Source: Actinomycetota bacterium | GTDB lineage: Bacteria > Actinomycetota > Acidimicrobiia > Acidimicrobiales > RAAP-2 | Direction: 5' to 3' | DNA: 38,106 nucleotides | NCBI GenBank assembly: GCA_021324045.1 | Contig: JAJPJV010000020.1 | Span: 1-38,106, forward strand | Shown here: piece by piece, positions 18,875 through 27,554 of the stretch | Layout of the letters: each line of letters begins with the position of its first letter | How positions within the stretch are numbered: the stretch's first letter is position 1 | Notes under the pieces: generated by a model | Told to the model about the DNA's origin: nothing | The model's database searches: none | Seen by the model: only the letters and a program-made list of their open reading frames with translations | Made by a program: the position numbers and the translations under genes

Positions 18875-20202
18875 CCGAGTGGCTCGACTGCCTGGAACAG
18901 CAGAGCCCAGGCGAAGAAGTTGATGGGATAGAGCAGATAGCCGACGCGCGTCGCCGGCGCGATGAGGATCGCCACCGTCAGGGCCCAGCCCGCCAGCATC
19001 GCGACGTCGCGCACACCGCGGGGCGGACGGCGGACCAAGCGCCAGGCCAGGACGCTGCCACCGAAGACGACCGCGACCACGGGGAGCACCGTGTGCAAGA
19101 CGGGAAACAACGAGACGAGGACATGGCCTGGCATCGCACTCGCAGCAGGGGACACGACTCCGGAAAGCCCGAGCGGGAACGCGATGACGTTGGTGATGAA
19201 CACCTTCGGGTTATGCAGCGCGAAGGGCGTCACCGCGGCCACCGTCACCGCGACGATTCCCACTGCCATGCGCCCCGGTGCCCGCCGGCCGTCCTTGGCC
19301 CGTGCTGCGAACAGCGCCAGCAGCGCGAGCGGCCATGCCGTGAACTTCATCGCGCAGGCGATGCCGAAGGTGACTCCGGCAAGCCCCGGCAAGCGCCGTT
19401 GTGCAAGCACCATCCCCAGCAGGAGCACCGCGACCACCGGGAGATCATCGCCACCGGTTGCAAGTGGCAACGCCGCGGTCGGAAGGACCCAGAGGAACTG
19501 CAGAACCCGGAGCTTTCGATCTCTCGACCCGCGCAGCAATGCCAGCGCCAGGCCCCCGACGCCAAGGGTGACGAGGAGGAAGACGTTTCGCGCATCAGTG
19601 ATCGCTCGCGGTGCGTGGACGGTGCTGGGAAGCCCGAGCGCGATCAGAAACGGCAGGTAGGGATCGAAGGATTCGTAGGCGGGCTCACCGGGCGTCGCCG
19701 ACTCGACGTGGTTGTCCAGCACGTACGCGTGGTACGGGTCGCGACCGACGGCCCATCGCGCTGCGGCCTGCTCGATGACCACCACCTCTGGCTGGACGTG
19801 CGCCGCCGACCCGCTGCTCGCGCGCCACTCCACCTCCAGCGCCAGCGGCAGCACGGTCGCGCCGAGCAGCACGGCCACGAGGAGCCCCCGACGGATCCTC
19901 CATTCCGCCGCGTCGCGCGGGCCGTGGTCCGGGTACCCGGGCGCGACGCCGGTGCGGGAACGGGGAGCGGGGAGCCCACGGTTCGACCAGCGCCTCCCCC
20001 GCCATGAGAGCACCGCTGCCACCACAGCCGCCCCGGCGTACGGACCGATGGCGATGTCTGCCCACTGGCGGTACAGCGGGATCGTCGACGCGCTGAGCAC
20101 AACCAAGGCAAAGAGGGTCGCCCCAAGGTAGAGCAGCGCGTCGCCGTCGACCGGCCGCCACGAGACCAGCTGCACCGCTGCCCACCGCCGAAGCCGATCC
20201 AC
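18742..20202 (-). CDS. GT87/DUF2029-like polytopic membrane protein (putative polyprenol-sugar glycosyltransferase)
   Basis: Protein of 486 residues with about ten hydrophobic helices and a long outer loop after helix 3-4 that carries RWAVGRDPYHAYVLDNH and ESFDPYLPFLIALGLPS. This DPY-type loop is seen in the GT-C glycosyltransferases of family GT87, which use polyprenyl-phosphate mannose in cell-envelope glycolipids. The assignment is from architecture rather than a strict signature. GTG 20202 follows AAGGAG by only two bases, an unusually short spacing; GTG 20175 is an alternative. It begins 23 bases after the S9 peptidase stop and is probably co-transcribed. Its C-terminal about 44 codons overlap the convergent gene. 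Confidence 0.72.
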   Translation of the reverse strand: MDRLRRWAAVQLVSWRPVDGDALLYLGATLFALVVLSASTIPLYRQWADIAIGPYAGAAVVAAVLSWRGRRWSNRGLPAPRSRTGVAPGYPDHGPRDAAEWRIRRGLLVAVLLGATVLPLALEVEWRASSGSAAHVQPEVVVIEQAAARWAVGRDPYHAYVLDNHVESATPGEPAYESFDPYLPFLIALGLPSTVHAPRAITDARNVFLLVTLGVGGLALALLRGSRDRKLRVLQFLWVLPTAALPLATGGDDLPVVAVLLLGMVLAQRRLPGLAGVTFGIACAMKFTAWPLALLALFAARAKDGRRAPGRMAVGIVAVTVAAVTPFALHNPKVFITNVIAFPLGLSGVVSPAASAMPGHVLVSLFPVLHTVLPVVAVVFGGSVLAWRLVRRPPRGVRDVAMLAGWALTVAILIAPATRVGYLLYPINFFAWALLFQAVEPLGQAASLEAWKTRIVNRVRSSLAPGALTELVPTKVEGETSAPISQ

Positions 20203-20225
20203 CGCTCCTTCTTTCTTTCGTCGTC

Positions 20226-22208
20226 TCAGTCGCCGACCAGGTCGCCGAGGGCCAGGACCTCGTCGTAGAAGGCGAGCTCGGCCTCGTAGCAAGCCTGCAG
20301 GGTCGCTGCCTGACGGAACCCGTGGCCCTCCCCGGCAAAGCCACGGTACTCGCAACGCACGCCGCGGCTGCGGAGGGCCCCCACCAGGCGCACTGCCTGC
20401 TCAGGGGGCACCACCCGGTCGTCGAGCCCCTGGAGCACCAGGACGGCCCCAGCCAGATCGTCGACCCGATGCAGCGGAGAGCGCTCGCGGTACCGATCAG
20501 CGGCCTCGGGCAACAGGCCGACGAGGCGGTCGAGGTAGTGAGACTCGAAGTCGTGGGTGGAGGCCGCCAGCGACTCCAAGTCGGTGACCCCATACCACGA
20601 CACCGCCCCTGCGAAGACCCTCGTGCGCACCAGGCAGGCCAGCGCGCTGAACCCGCCGGCGCTGGCCCCCCGCGTCACCATCCTGCGGCCGTCCACGCGA
20701 CCTTGGGCCGCGAGGGCAGCCGCCACCGCCGCGCAGTCCTCGACGTCGACGACCCCCCACCCACCCTCCAAGGCCCGCCGGTACGCACGGCCGTAGCCGC
20801 TGCTCCCGGCATAGTTGACCGCGACCACCGCGTATCCCCGGGTGGTGAACAGCTGGACCGCCGGGTCGAAGCCGGCATCGGCGGCTCCGGTGGGACCTCC
20901 GTGGCAGACGACGATCAGCGGAGGCCGCGCCTGTGAGGGCCCCCGAACGCTGTGGTTCCTCGGACGGTAGAAGAGGGCGTGCACGACGCGGCCGCTCTCG
21001 GTGGTGACCGTCATCGGCTGCGCCACGGACACGTCATCGGGATCGATGGTGGGCTCCGCGCCGGCGGACACCACTGCCGGCGCCCCCTCCGGCGCGTCGA
21101 AGCTCCACACCGCCGGTGGCGTCACGGGGGTGGCACCGAGCCAGGCAAGGCCGCCACGGTGCGCGCAGAGCGCACTGATGCTGACGCACGGTTGGTCGAG
21201 CGTCTGGAGCTGATTGGTCACGACGTCGAGGACGGCCAGCCGGTCCATGCCCTCCTGGCGGGGCACGCACCCAACCCGCCGGTGGTCCAGGGCGACCAGG
21301 GTGCACTGCCCCAGCTGCCAGTCGGGCCCGCCGAAGTCCGCCCTCGGCACTGCCAAAGGGCACGGCAACTCCCCCCGGTCCCACCGCCACGGGGTCAGCC
21401 ACGCCTCCCGATCCGACAGGTAGACCAAGAGGTCATCGGACAGCCACACCGGTTGACTCACCCAGAGGTCGTGCCCGCCGTCGACGCGCTGTGGCGCAGT
21501 GATGCCAAGCCCGCCGTCTGCGCGTTCTTCGATCGCCCCCACCCACAGCTCACTGCCGTCCCAGGGCATCTGGGGATGGTCCCAGCAGGTCCAGGCCAAC
21601 CAACGCCCTGAGGGACTGGGACGTCCCGCACCGAAGAAGTCACGATCACCACGGAGCTCCCCGCTGTGCGGGGGTCCGCCCGCAGGTCGTCGCAGCGCGA
21701 CCCAGACCAGGCAGCGATCGGGCGCCCGACCCGGCGGATCGAGGAACTCCCGCTCGCGCACGGCGATGACCCATCGTCCCTCTCCCGTCGCGCACAGCCC
21801 ACCGTGCGCCCAACGCTCGCCTTCAGGAGGCGCCGGCGTGAGCGGCGTCACGGTCCCCCCCTGCTCGCCGTCACCAGGTTCCCACAGGTAGATTCGCTGG
21901 TCCCGCTCGTCGACGTACGCGACCGCCGGTGCCGACCCCGGCGTCCCCGACGCCACGAGGCAGTACGCGCCGCCGCCGTACTCGTGGACCTTCGAGCGAA
22001 CACTGGTCCCGGCGGGGAGCACGGGAGTGGCCCCCGATCCTGGCGCCGCTCGCATCAGGACCACCCGACCACCGTCTTGGGGCCGCGCCTCGAGCCAGTA
22101 CAGGAAGGTTCCGTCGGAGGCCAAGCCCGAGCGCGCGATCCGCCCTGCAGCGACCTCTCCGACGCTCAGCGGCGACGGCCAGCGGCCGTACGCTTCGACG
22201 ACACTCAC
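20226..22208 (-). CDS. S9 family peptidase (prolyl oligopeptidase/acylaminoacyl peptidase type)
   Basis: Serine peptidase acting on short or acylated peptides, probably cytoplasmic because no signal sequence is seen. The N-terminal about 390 residues are a beta-propeller with repeated RWLAWTCWDHP- and LLVYLSDREAW-like blades. The C-terminal alpha/beta-hydrolase has the oxyanion block LIVVCHGGPTGAADAGF (about 431-447), nucleophile Ser516 in RGASAGGF, Asp597 in GLDDRVVP and His629 in GEGHGF. The 660 residues are normal for the family. Start GTG 22208 begins before the propeller. The next gene on the same strand, the GT87-like protein, follows closely. Confidence 0.93.
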   Translation of the reverse strand: MSVVEAYGRWPSPLSVGEVAAGRIARSGLASDGTFLYWLEARPQDGGRVVLMRAAPGSGATPVLPAGTSVRSKVHEYGGGAYCLVASGTPGSAPAVAYVDERDQRIYLWEPGDGEQGGTVTPLTPAPPEGERWAHGGLCATGEGRWVIAVREREFLDPPGRAPDRCLVWVALRRPAGGPPHSGELRGDRDFFGAGRPSPSGRWLAWTCWDHPQMPWDGSELWVGAIEERADGGLGITAPQRVDGGHDLWVSQPVWLSDDLLVYLSDREAWLTPWRWDRGELPCPLAVPRADFGGPDWQLGQCTLVALDHRRVGCVPRQEGMDRLAVLDVVTNQLQTLDQPCVSISALCAHRGGLAWLGATPVTPPAVWSFDAPEGAPAVVSAGAEPTIDPDDVSVAQPMTVTTESGRVVHALFYRPRNHSVRGPSQARPPLIVVCHGGPTGAADAGFDPAVQLFTTRGYAVVAVNYAGSSGYGRAYRRALEGGWGVVDVEDCAAVAAALAAQGRVDGRRMVTRGASAGGFSALACLVRTRVFAGAVSWYGVTDLESLAASTHDFESHYLDRLVGLLPEAADRYRERSPLHRVDDLAGAVLVLQGLDDRVVPPEQAVRLVGALRSRGVRCEYRGFAGEGHGFRQAATLQACYEAELAFYDEVLALGDLVGD

Positions 22209-22280
22209 CGCGCCCTGCGAGTTCGCCAGGTCACCATGGCCGGCGCGCCGGTCCTCGAGGCGCTCAGGAGCCGGACGCGC

Positions 22281-22784
22281 TCAGGAGGCGAAGTCCTCTG
22301 GCTTGACTGCGTCGAGGAACTCGCGGAACTTGCCCACCAACTCCTCGGGAGGGGTGTCGTCTTCCTCCTCGTCGGTTCCGTCGATCGCCAGCAAGATCCC
22401 TTCGGCATCCATGAGCTCGTCGGAAACATACAGCGGACTGCCGGTGCGGACGGCGACGGCGACCGCGTCCGAAGGCCGGCTGGAAACCGCCTTGCGAACG
22501 TTGCCGCTCCGAAGCTGGAGCTCGGCGAAGTAGGTGGAGTTCTGCAGCTCGGTGATGACCACGCGCTCGATCTCGACGTCGAGGGAGACGAGCACGTCCC
22601 GAAGCAGGTCATGGGTCATCGGCCTGGGCATCGTGACGCCCTGGAGGGCATAGGCGATCGACGCCGCCTCGGGAGTCCCGATGAAGATCGGAAGGGTGCG
22701 TTCACCATCGGCTTCCTGGAGCAACAGGACCGGGGTGTTCGATTGCAAGTCCACTCGAACAGCGCGTAGCCGAACCTCGACCAT
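22281..22784 (-). CDS. Bifunctional nuclease family protein (DUF151)
   Basis: Small family with a beta-rich fold, reported to have nuclease activity in some members; the mycobacterial relative is Rv1829. The 167-residue protein shows VLLLQEADGERTLPIFIGTPEAASIAYALQG near the N-terminus, PMTHDLLRDVLVSLDVEIERVVI, and SSRPSDAVAVAVRTGSPLYVSDELM, all family blocks. An acidic tail (DGTDEEEDDTPPEEL) follows. ATG 22784 is favoured over the upstream ATGs because a TACATT box ends 7 bases before it. It is the last gene of the gcvH-garA-MerR-DUF151 run but appears to have its own promoter. Confidence 0.92.
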   Translation of the reverse strand: MVEVRLRAVRVDLQSNTPVLLLQEADGERTLPIFIGTPEAASIAYALQGVTMPRPMTHDLLRDVLVSLDVEIERVVITELQNSTYFAELQLRSGNVRKAVSSRPSDAVAVAVRTGSPLYVSDELMDAEGILLAIDGTDEEEDDTPPEELVGKFREFLDAVKPEDFAS

Positions 22785-22791
22785 GCTTCGC

Positions 22792-22797
22792 AATGTA
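22792..22797 (-). promoter_or_regulatory. -10 box TACATT of the DUF151 gene (leaderless)
   Basis: On the minus strand, TACATT ends 7 bases before ATG 22784, with no ribosome-binding site. Confidence 0.45.
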
Positions 22798-22859
22798 GCG
22801 CCGCACAGCGCTGATGTGCCCATCACGCGACCACGCTGGCCCTTTGGCGGCCCCTGCGC

Positions 22860-24062
22860 TCAGTTGCCGAGCTGGCGACGGATCTCGCGCCGAAGCAGCG
22901 CGGCGCGCAGCCCCTGACCCAAGCGAGCGAGGTTGGCCGCGGCATCAGCGGCTCGCTTGCGGGCTTGCGGATTGCGTTGCCGCAGCAACGGCGTCACGAT
23001 CTGCTCGACAAGGCCCATCTCGCGCTCGACCGCGTTGCGATACAGCCGCAGGTGCCTGGGCTCGATCCCGTACTCGGAGAACTCAGCGACCAACCGGGCA
23101 ATGGTGAGCGCTTCTTCGTCGTAGTAGAGACTGCCTGCCACCACCATCGGCTCGATGAGGCCGAACCCCTCCAGGGCGGTGACTTCGGTCGCCGACAATC
23201 CGCTCGCGGCGCAGAGCTCCTCGAGCGCCAGGCTGGCGCCCGAGGCGCCGACGGCGACCGAGAACCCCGACGCCACCTCGGTGCTCGGCGTGCCTGCTTG
23301 CTGCCCGGTCTGCGCCTCGGAGGCGCTGGTCGGGCTCAGGGACTCCCTGCGCCCGTGCTCGTCACCGGCGCCCGCTGCCTCGGATGCCGCAGGCGGGGAG
23401 CTTGGCCCCGGCTCCCCTGTCGACGAAGCCACCGGCTCCGAGGATCCGCCCGGTCCCGAGGCGGTCTCCACCGCCCACAACGCGCTCGCTGTCGCGGGCT
23501 CTCGGGCACCACGCTCGGACGGCGGCGGTCCCGGCGGGCGCTCGAAGACCTGTGGCGACCCCGCCGATGGAGCCCCGCGGAGCGCGGGTGCCGTCGCCCC
23601 AGAGGCCAGCGCCTCCGAAGCGTCTGCTGGGCCCCCGGCAAACGAGGGAGCAAGCCCGTGGTGGGGTCCGGGTTGGGTGGCGGGCTCGGAGACCCGCGGC
23701 ACCGGGCGGTCCCCATGCTCCTCGACGGCATCGAGGCAGTCCGCCTTCTGGGCGTTCGCTGCCCCGTTGGGCCCGGCGAAGGAAGCGCCGGCGAAGTCCT
23801 CCGGTGGGGAACCCTCGTCCCACTGGGCCAGACGATCACGGATCACCTTGAGGGGCAGGAAGTGCTCGCGTTGCTGGCGAAGGACCCATCGCAAGCGGTC
23901 GACGTCGCTCCCGTAGAACTTGCGGTAGCCCGACGGCGAACGTTCCGGGTTGACGAGCCCCTGACTCTCGAGGAAACGGATCTTCGAGATCGTGACGTCA
24001 GGGAACTCCTGGCGCAGCAGGCTCAGGACATCACCGATCGAGAGGTACCCGCGTGCGCTCAC
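22860..24062 (-). CDS. MerR-family regulator with long disordered linker (Rv1828-like)
   Basis: Two conserved ends frame a very long linker. Residues 1-80 are a MerR winged helix ([41 protein letters not shown], then [21 protein letters not shown]). Residues about 279-400 are the C-terminal effector or dimer domain seen in Rv1828 ([56 protein letters not shown]). Between them about 83-278 is Gly/Ala/Pro/Ser/Glu-rich with no predicted fold; Rv1828 is about 247 residues in total and has only a short linker. Start GTG 24062 overlaps the garA stop by 4 bases, so the two are coupled. The inducer is unknown. Confidence 0.9.
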   Translation of the reverse strand: MSARGYLSIGDVLSLLRQEFPDVTISKIRFLESQGLVNPERSPSGYRKFYGSDVDRLRWVLRQQREHFLPLKVIRDRLAQWDEGSPPEDFAGASFAGPNGAANAQKADCLDAVEEHGDRPVPRVSEPATQPGPHHGLAPSFAGGPADASEALASGATAPALRGAPSAGSPQVFERPPGPPPSERGAREPATASALWAVETASGPGGSSEPVASSTGEPGPSSPPAASEAAGAGDEHGRRESLSPTSASEAQTGQQAGTPSTEVASGFSVAVGASGASLALEELCAASGLSATEVTALEGFGLIEPMVVAGSLYYDEEALTIARLVAEFSEYGIEPRHLRLYRNAVEREMGLVEQIVTPLLRQRNPQARKRAADAAANLARLGQGLRAALLRREIRRQLGN

Positions 24063-24535
24063 TCGTCCCCTGCCACCAGGTAGACCAGCTTGAACTTGCC
24101 AATTTGCACCTCGTCGCCCCCTACGAGGACCTGTTCTTCGATGCGTTCACGGTTCACGTAGGTGCCGTTGAGTGACCCGAGATCCCTGATGACCACGCGC
24201 CCATCCTCACGTGCCTCGAGCTCCGCGTGACGCCTCGAGACGGTGATGTCGTCGAGAAAGATGTCGCTCTCGGGATGCCGCCCCGCCCGCACGACGGAAC
24301 GCCCGAGCATGAATCGTGCGCCGACGTTGGGCCCTCGCTTGACGACGAGCATCCCGACGCCGTGGGGAACCTCGACCAGGGTGACCCCGGGATCTTCGTC
24401 CCCCGACTCCCCGTGCTCGTCGACGGGCTGCAGCCTGACCGTCGTCTCGGACGGCTCGCTCGAGAGCACGGCGCCACAAGACGAGCAGAAATTGACCCCC
24501 GCGGGGTTGCGGTGCCCACAGTTGTGGCAGAACAC
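24059..24535 (-). CDS. garA: FHA-domain protein, GarA-like, with N-terminal zinc ribbon
   Basis: GarA is a phospho-switch that, when unphosphorylated, binds 2-oxoglutarate-using enzymes such as KGD and glutamate dehydrogenase. This 158-residue protein keeps the kinase-target motif ETT (Thr31, Thr32) and a full FHA domain: [26 protein letters not shown] (Arg86, Ser100, His103), [10 protein letters not shown] (Asn123) and [12 protein letters not shown]. Unlike mycobacterial GarA it begins with a zinc ribbon (Cys3, 6, 17, 20). GTG 24535 is chosen because TACCGT ends 6 bases upstream and the ribbon starts right there. GTG 24562 with AGGGACGAG upstream is the alternative. It precedes the MerR gene with a GTGA overlap. 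Confidence 0.88.
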   Translation of the reverse strand: MFCHNCGHRNPAGVNFCSSCGAVLSSEPSETTVRLQPVDEHGESGDEDPGVTLVEVPHGVGMLVVKRGPNVGARFMLGRSVVRAGRHPESDIFLDDITVSRRHAELEAREDGRVVIRDLGSLNGTYVNRERIEEQVLVGGDEVQIGKFKLVYLVAGDE

Positions 24536-24541
24536 GCCTCC

Positions 24542-24547
24542 ACGGTA
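24542..24547 (-). promoter_or_regulatory. -10 box TACCGT of garA (leaderless)
   Basis: On the minus strand, TACCGT ends 6 bases before GTG 24535, the spacing expected for a transcript beginning at the start codon. If the GTG at 24562 is used instead, this box has no role. Confidence 0.35.
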
Positions 24548-24617
24548 GTCGGTTCCCTCCACCTCGTCCCTGGCCCCCCGGTCAACGCGCGAGGTGCTCA
24601 GCTCGTCGGACCACCGC

Positions 24618-24998
24618 TCATGATTCCACGAGCCGCCGGTAGCCGTCCGCGTCGAGCAGCTCGTCGAGCCCCGAGGGGTCAGCGACCTCGAGCTCGTAGA
24701 GCCACCCCTGTCCGTAGGGGTCCTCGTTCAGTCGCTCGGGCGCCTTGGCCAGTTCCTCGTTCACCGCCACCACGGTCCCAGACACCGGCGCATAGATCTC
24801 CGAGACCGATTTCGCAGACTCGACCTCACCAACGGCGCCACCGGCGTCGACGTGGGTGCCCACCTCAGGGAGGTCGACGAAGACGACGTCGCCGAGTGCC
24901 TCCTGGGCGTAGTCGGTGATGCCGACTCGCACCCGTGTGCCCGATGCTCGAGCCCATTCATGCTCCGCGCTGTAGCGGAGATCCTCGGGAACCTGCAT
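24618..24998 (-). CDS. gcvH: Glycine cleavage system H protein
   Basis: Lipoyl carrier that shuttles the aminomethyl group between the P, T and L proteins of glycine cleavage. The 126 residues match the family: YSAEHEWARASGTRVRVGITDYAQEALGDVVFVDLPEVG, then the lipoylation site GEVESAKSVSEIYAPVSG (Lys at about residue 63) and EDPYGQGWLYELE. Start ATG 24998 sits 7 bases after a TATGGT box with no Shine-Dalgarno. The P, T and L genes are not in the window. The gcvH-garA order is the same as in Mycobacterium (Rv1826-Rv1827). Confidence 0.96.
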   Translation of the reverse strand: MQVPEDLRYSAEHEWARASGTRVRVGITDYAQEALGDVVFVDLPEVGTHVDAGGAVGEVESAKSVSEIYAPVSGTVVAVNEELAKAPERLNEDPYGQGWLYELEVADPSGLDELLDADGYRRLVES

Positions 24999-25005
24999 TC
25001 ACCGG

Positions 25006-25011
25006 ACCATA
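25006..25011 (-). promoter_or_regulatory. -10 box TATGGT of gcvH (leaderless)
   Basis: On the minus strand, TATGGT ends 7 bases before ATG 24998. It lies in the 69-base gap after the stop of the nucleotidyltransferase-phosphomutase gene. Confidence 0.45.
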
Positions 25012-25067
25012 TCCGACGGAGCGCCCGCGAGCATCGCTGACCGCCCGAGCAGCGCCAAAACGAGGCC

Positions 25068-27554
25068 TCAATGCAGGAGCGCGTTGATCGTCGCAACGTA
25101 GTGCCGGGTGCGGGCGGCGGCGGCCGCTTCGCTCGGGCCCTCGGCCCAGACGTGCATCGATGGCTCCTCGGGATCCGGAGCAATCAGCGCCCAGCCGTCC
25201 GGCTCAGGGACCTTGACGCCGTCGACGAGCACGAGCTGCCGATCGGAGAGCCGTTCGAGCAGCGATCGCATGACCTGACCCTTGTGCTCGGAGGGCGTCG
25301 GCGTCTCGGCATGCGCCAGGTGGACCGGCGGGATCGAGGCGACCAGCTTCGAGAGGGATTGACCGCTGGCCGCCAGCATGCTCACCAGCTTCACGAGCGT
25401 GGCGGCCGCGTCGAAGGCGGGGAGGAACGCCGGCCACACGAAGCCCCCGCTCTGATCCCCGGCGAAGAGGATCCCCGGCGTCGCAGCGACCTCCATGAGG
25501 TGCGCGGCGGTCAGCTTCGTGAAGACGACCGTCGCTCCGTGCTCCGCGCAGATCGCTTCCGCAGCGCGGCTGACCGAGACCGGGAGGGCGACCTTCGCCG
25601 CGCTTGTGCCCTGGAGGACCAGACGGAGCAAGACCAGCAGTGCCTGCTCACCGGAGAGCACGGTTCCTTCGTCGTCGATGATGGTGAGGCGCTCCCCGTC
25701 GGCATCCACGACCGCGCCAAGCTGGGCACCCGAGGCGCGGACCAAGTCCGCCACCCGGCGCGCGTTGAGGAGGCGATCAGCCGAGATCATCCCCCGGGTC
25801 TGCGCGTAGGAGTTCACCACGAGCACGTCGGCGTCGAGCTTGGAGAGCAGATTGGGCATTACGAAGCTGGCTGAGCCGAAGGACAGGTCGAGCACGAGCT
25901 TGAAACCCGCCCGTCGCGTGGCAGACAGGTCGATGGCGGCAACCAGGTCCGCCGTGTACTGCTCGACCGCGCGAGCGGGGAAGTCGATGTCGCCGATGTC
26001 ACTCGCCAGGACCAAACGGAACTCCTCGCGGTGGTAGAGGCGCTCCACCTTGCGCTGCGCGGACTCGTCGAGATCGAGGCCCTCGGCGTCGAAGAACCGG
26101 ATCACGACCGACTGCGGGTCGCCGCCGGCCAACCGCACGGTGAAGCCGCCTCGGCTCGCTGAGTTCCGCACCTGGTGACGGGTGACCGGGAGCGTCGCGA
26201 CCTCGAGGTCCTCGACGTTGATGCCCGCCGCGTTGCACCCGACCATGATCGTCCGCTTGAGCATTCGTGCCGCCCTGCTGGTGTCACGCGACGCGGTGAT
26301 CGTCGATCCCCGATCCAGCGTGGAGGCCCAGGCCATTGCCAATCGAACCCCCAGCTCCGGGGTGACGTCAACGTTGGCAAGGCCCCGCACCCCCTCACGA
26401 CCGAAGAGCAAGCGGTGACCCATCGACTCCCACACGATCGACGAGTTCACGACCGCACCGGCCTCGACCGTCTTGAAGGGATAGACCTTGACGCCGGCGC
26501 GGATCTCGGCGTCCGCTCCGATCAGGCAGTTGTCGCCGAGGACCGACCCGGGATCGCATCGCACGCCCCGGCGCAGGTCACACGATCTCCCGACGAGGGT
26601 GCCCTCCAAGCGGGATCCCGCACCGAGGTAGCTGTTGTCGGCAACGACCGCGTGGCGGATCTCGACCCCGTCGGCGATCCTCACGTTGTCACCGAGGGTT
26701 GCATACGGCCCCAGCGTCACGCCCGCGCCGATCGAACAGTTGTCACCGATCACCGCAGGCCCCGACACCTCGGCCGCTGGGTCGATCGTCGAGCCCTTTC
26801 CCAACCAGACCCCGGGGCGCAGAGGGAAGCCACCGATGTCCACCTGGACCTTCTGGTCGAGGACGTCCTGATGGGCCCGGAGGTAGGCCTCGGTGGTGCC
26901 GACGTCTTCCCAGTAGCCCTCGACCACGTACCCGTAGAGCGGGCGCCCGGCCTGCAGCGCGGCGGGAAAGACGTCCCCGGCGAAGTCGACGGCCATGTTC
27001 GGTGGGATGAACTCGAAGATCTCTGGCTCGAGGACGTAGATGCCGGTGTTGATCGTGTCGCTGAAGACCTGACCCCAGGTGGGCTTCTCGAGGAACCGGT
27101 CGATCGTGCCGTCTTCTTTGGTGATGACGATCCCGAACTCAAGAGGGTTGGGCACGTGGTGCAGCGCGAGCGTCGCGACGGCGCCCTTGCCGACGTGGTA
27201 GTCGACCAGTGCGCCGAGGTCGACGTCGGTGAGGACGTCGCCGGAGATGACCAGGAAGCGATCATCGAGCTCGGCCCTGGCGTTGAGCACCGATCCCGCC
27301 GTTCCGAGCGGCGTCTCCTCCGTCGCGTACACCATCCGCACCCCGAGCTCGGACCCATCCCCGAAATAGGACCGGATGGCGTTCGCCATGAAGGCGACGG
27401 TCACCACGATGTCGGTGAAGCCGTGCTGACGCAACAGCCGCACGACGTGCTCCATCAGGGGCCGGTTGGCCATCGGCAGCATGGGCTTGGGCTGGTTCGA
27501 GGTGAGGGGGCGAAGCCTCGTCCCCTCACCTCCGGCCATGATCACGGCCTTCAT
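25068..27554 (-). CDS. Sugar-1-phosphate nucleotidyltransferase / hexapeptide / phosphomutase-like fusion
   Basis: Fusion of 828 residues. Residues 1-235 are a nucleotidyltransferase (KAVIMAGGEGTRLRPLTSNQPKPMLP, SGDVLTDVD, EKPTWGQVFSDTINTGIYV), likely making GDP-mannose or a related NDP-sugar. About 245-375 are left-handed beta-helix repeats. About 380-828 resemble phosphogluco/phosphomannomutase, but its motifs are altered: TASRD (Ser422) instead of TASHNP, DADGER (617-622) instead of DGDxDR, and GDQSGG (699-704) instead of GExSGH. The mutase half may be inactive or changed in role. The frame opens further upstream, but ATG 27554 overlaps the pgsA stop by 4 bases (ATGA) and starts exactly at the family N-terminus. 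Confidence 0.92.
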   Translation of the reverse strand: MKAVIMAGGEGTRLRPLTSNQPKPMLPMANRPLMEHVVRLLRQHGFTDIVVTVAFMANAIRSYFGDGSELGVRMVYATEETPLGTAGSVLNARAELDDRFLVISGDVLTDVDLGALVDYHVGKGAVATLALHHVPNPLEFGIVITKEDGTIDRFLEKPTWGQVFSDTINTGIYVLEPEIFEFIPPNMAVDFAGDVFPAALQAGRPLYGYVVEGYWEDVGTTEAYLRAHQDVLDQKVQVDIGGFPLRPGVWLGKGSTIDPAAEVSGPAVIGDNCSIGAGVTLGPYATLGDNVRIADGVEIRHAVVADNSYLGAGSRLEGTLVGRSCDLRRGVRCDPGSVLGDNCLIGADAEIRAGVKVYPFKTVEAGAVVNSSIVWESMGHRLLFGREGVRGLANVDVTPELGVRLAMAWASTLDRGSTITASRDTSRAARMLKRTIMVGCNAAGINVEDLEVATLPVTRHQVRNSASRGGFTVRLAGGDPQSVVIRFFDAEGLDLDESAQRKVERLYHREEFRLVLASDIGDIDFPARAVEQYTADLVAAIDLSATRRAGFKLVLDLSFGSASFVMPNLLSKLDADVLVVNSYAQTRGMISADRLLNARRVADLVRASGAQLGAVVDADGERLTIIDDEGTVLSGEQALLVLLRLVLQGTSAAKVALPVSVSRAAEAICAEHGATVVFTKLTAAHLMEVAATPGILFAGDQSGGFVWPAFLPAFDAAATLVKLVSMLAASGQSLSKLVASIPPVHLAHAETPTPSEHKGQVMRSLLERLSDRQLVLVDGVKVPEPDGWALIAPDPEEPSMHVWAEGPSEAAAAARTRHYVATINALLH

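Noticed and set aside
23336-23839. Open frames on both strands inside the MerR linker
   Set aside because: They arise from the GC-rich repetitive composition of the linker and have no start signals or motifs.
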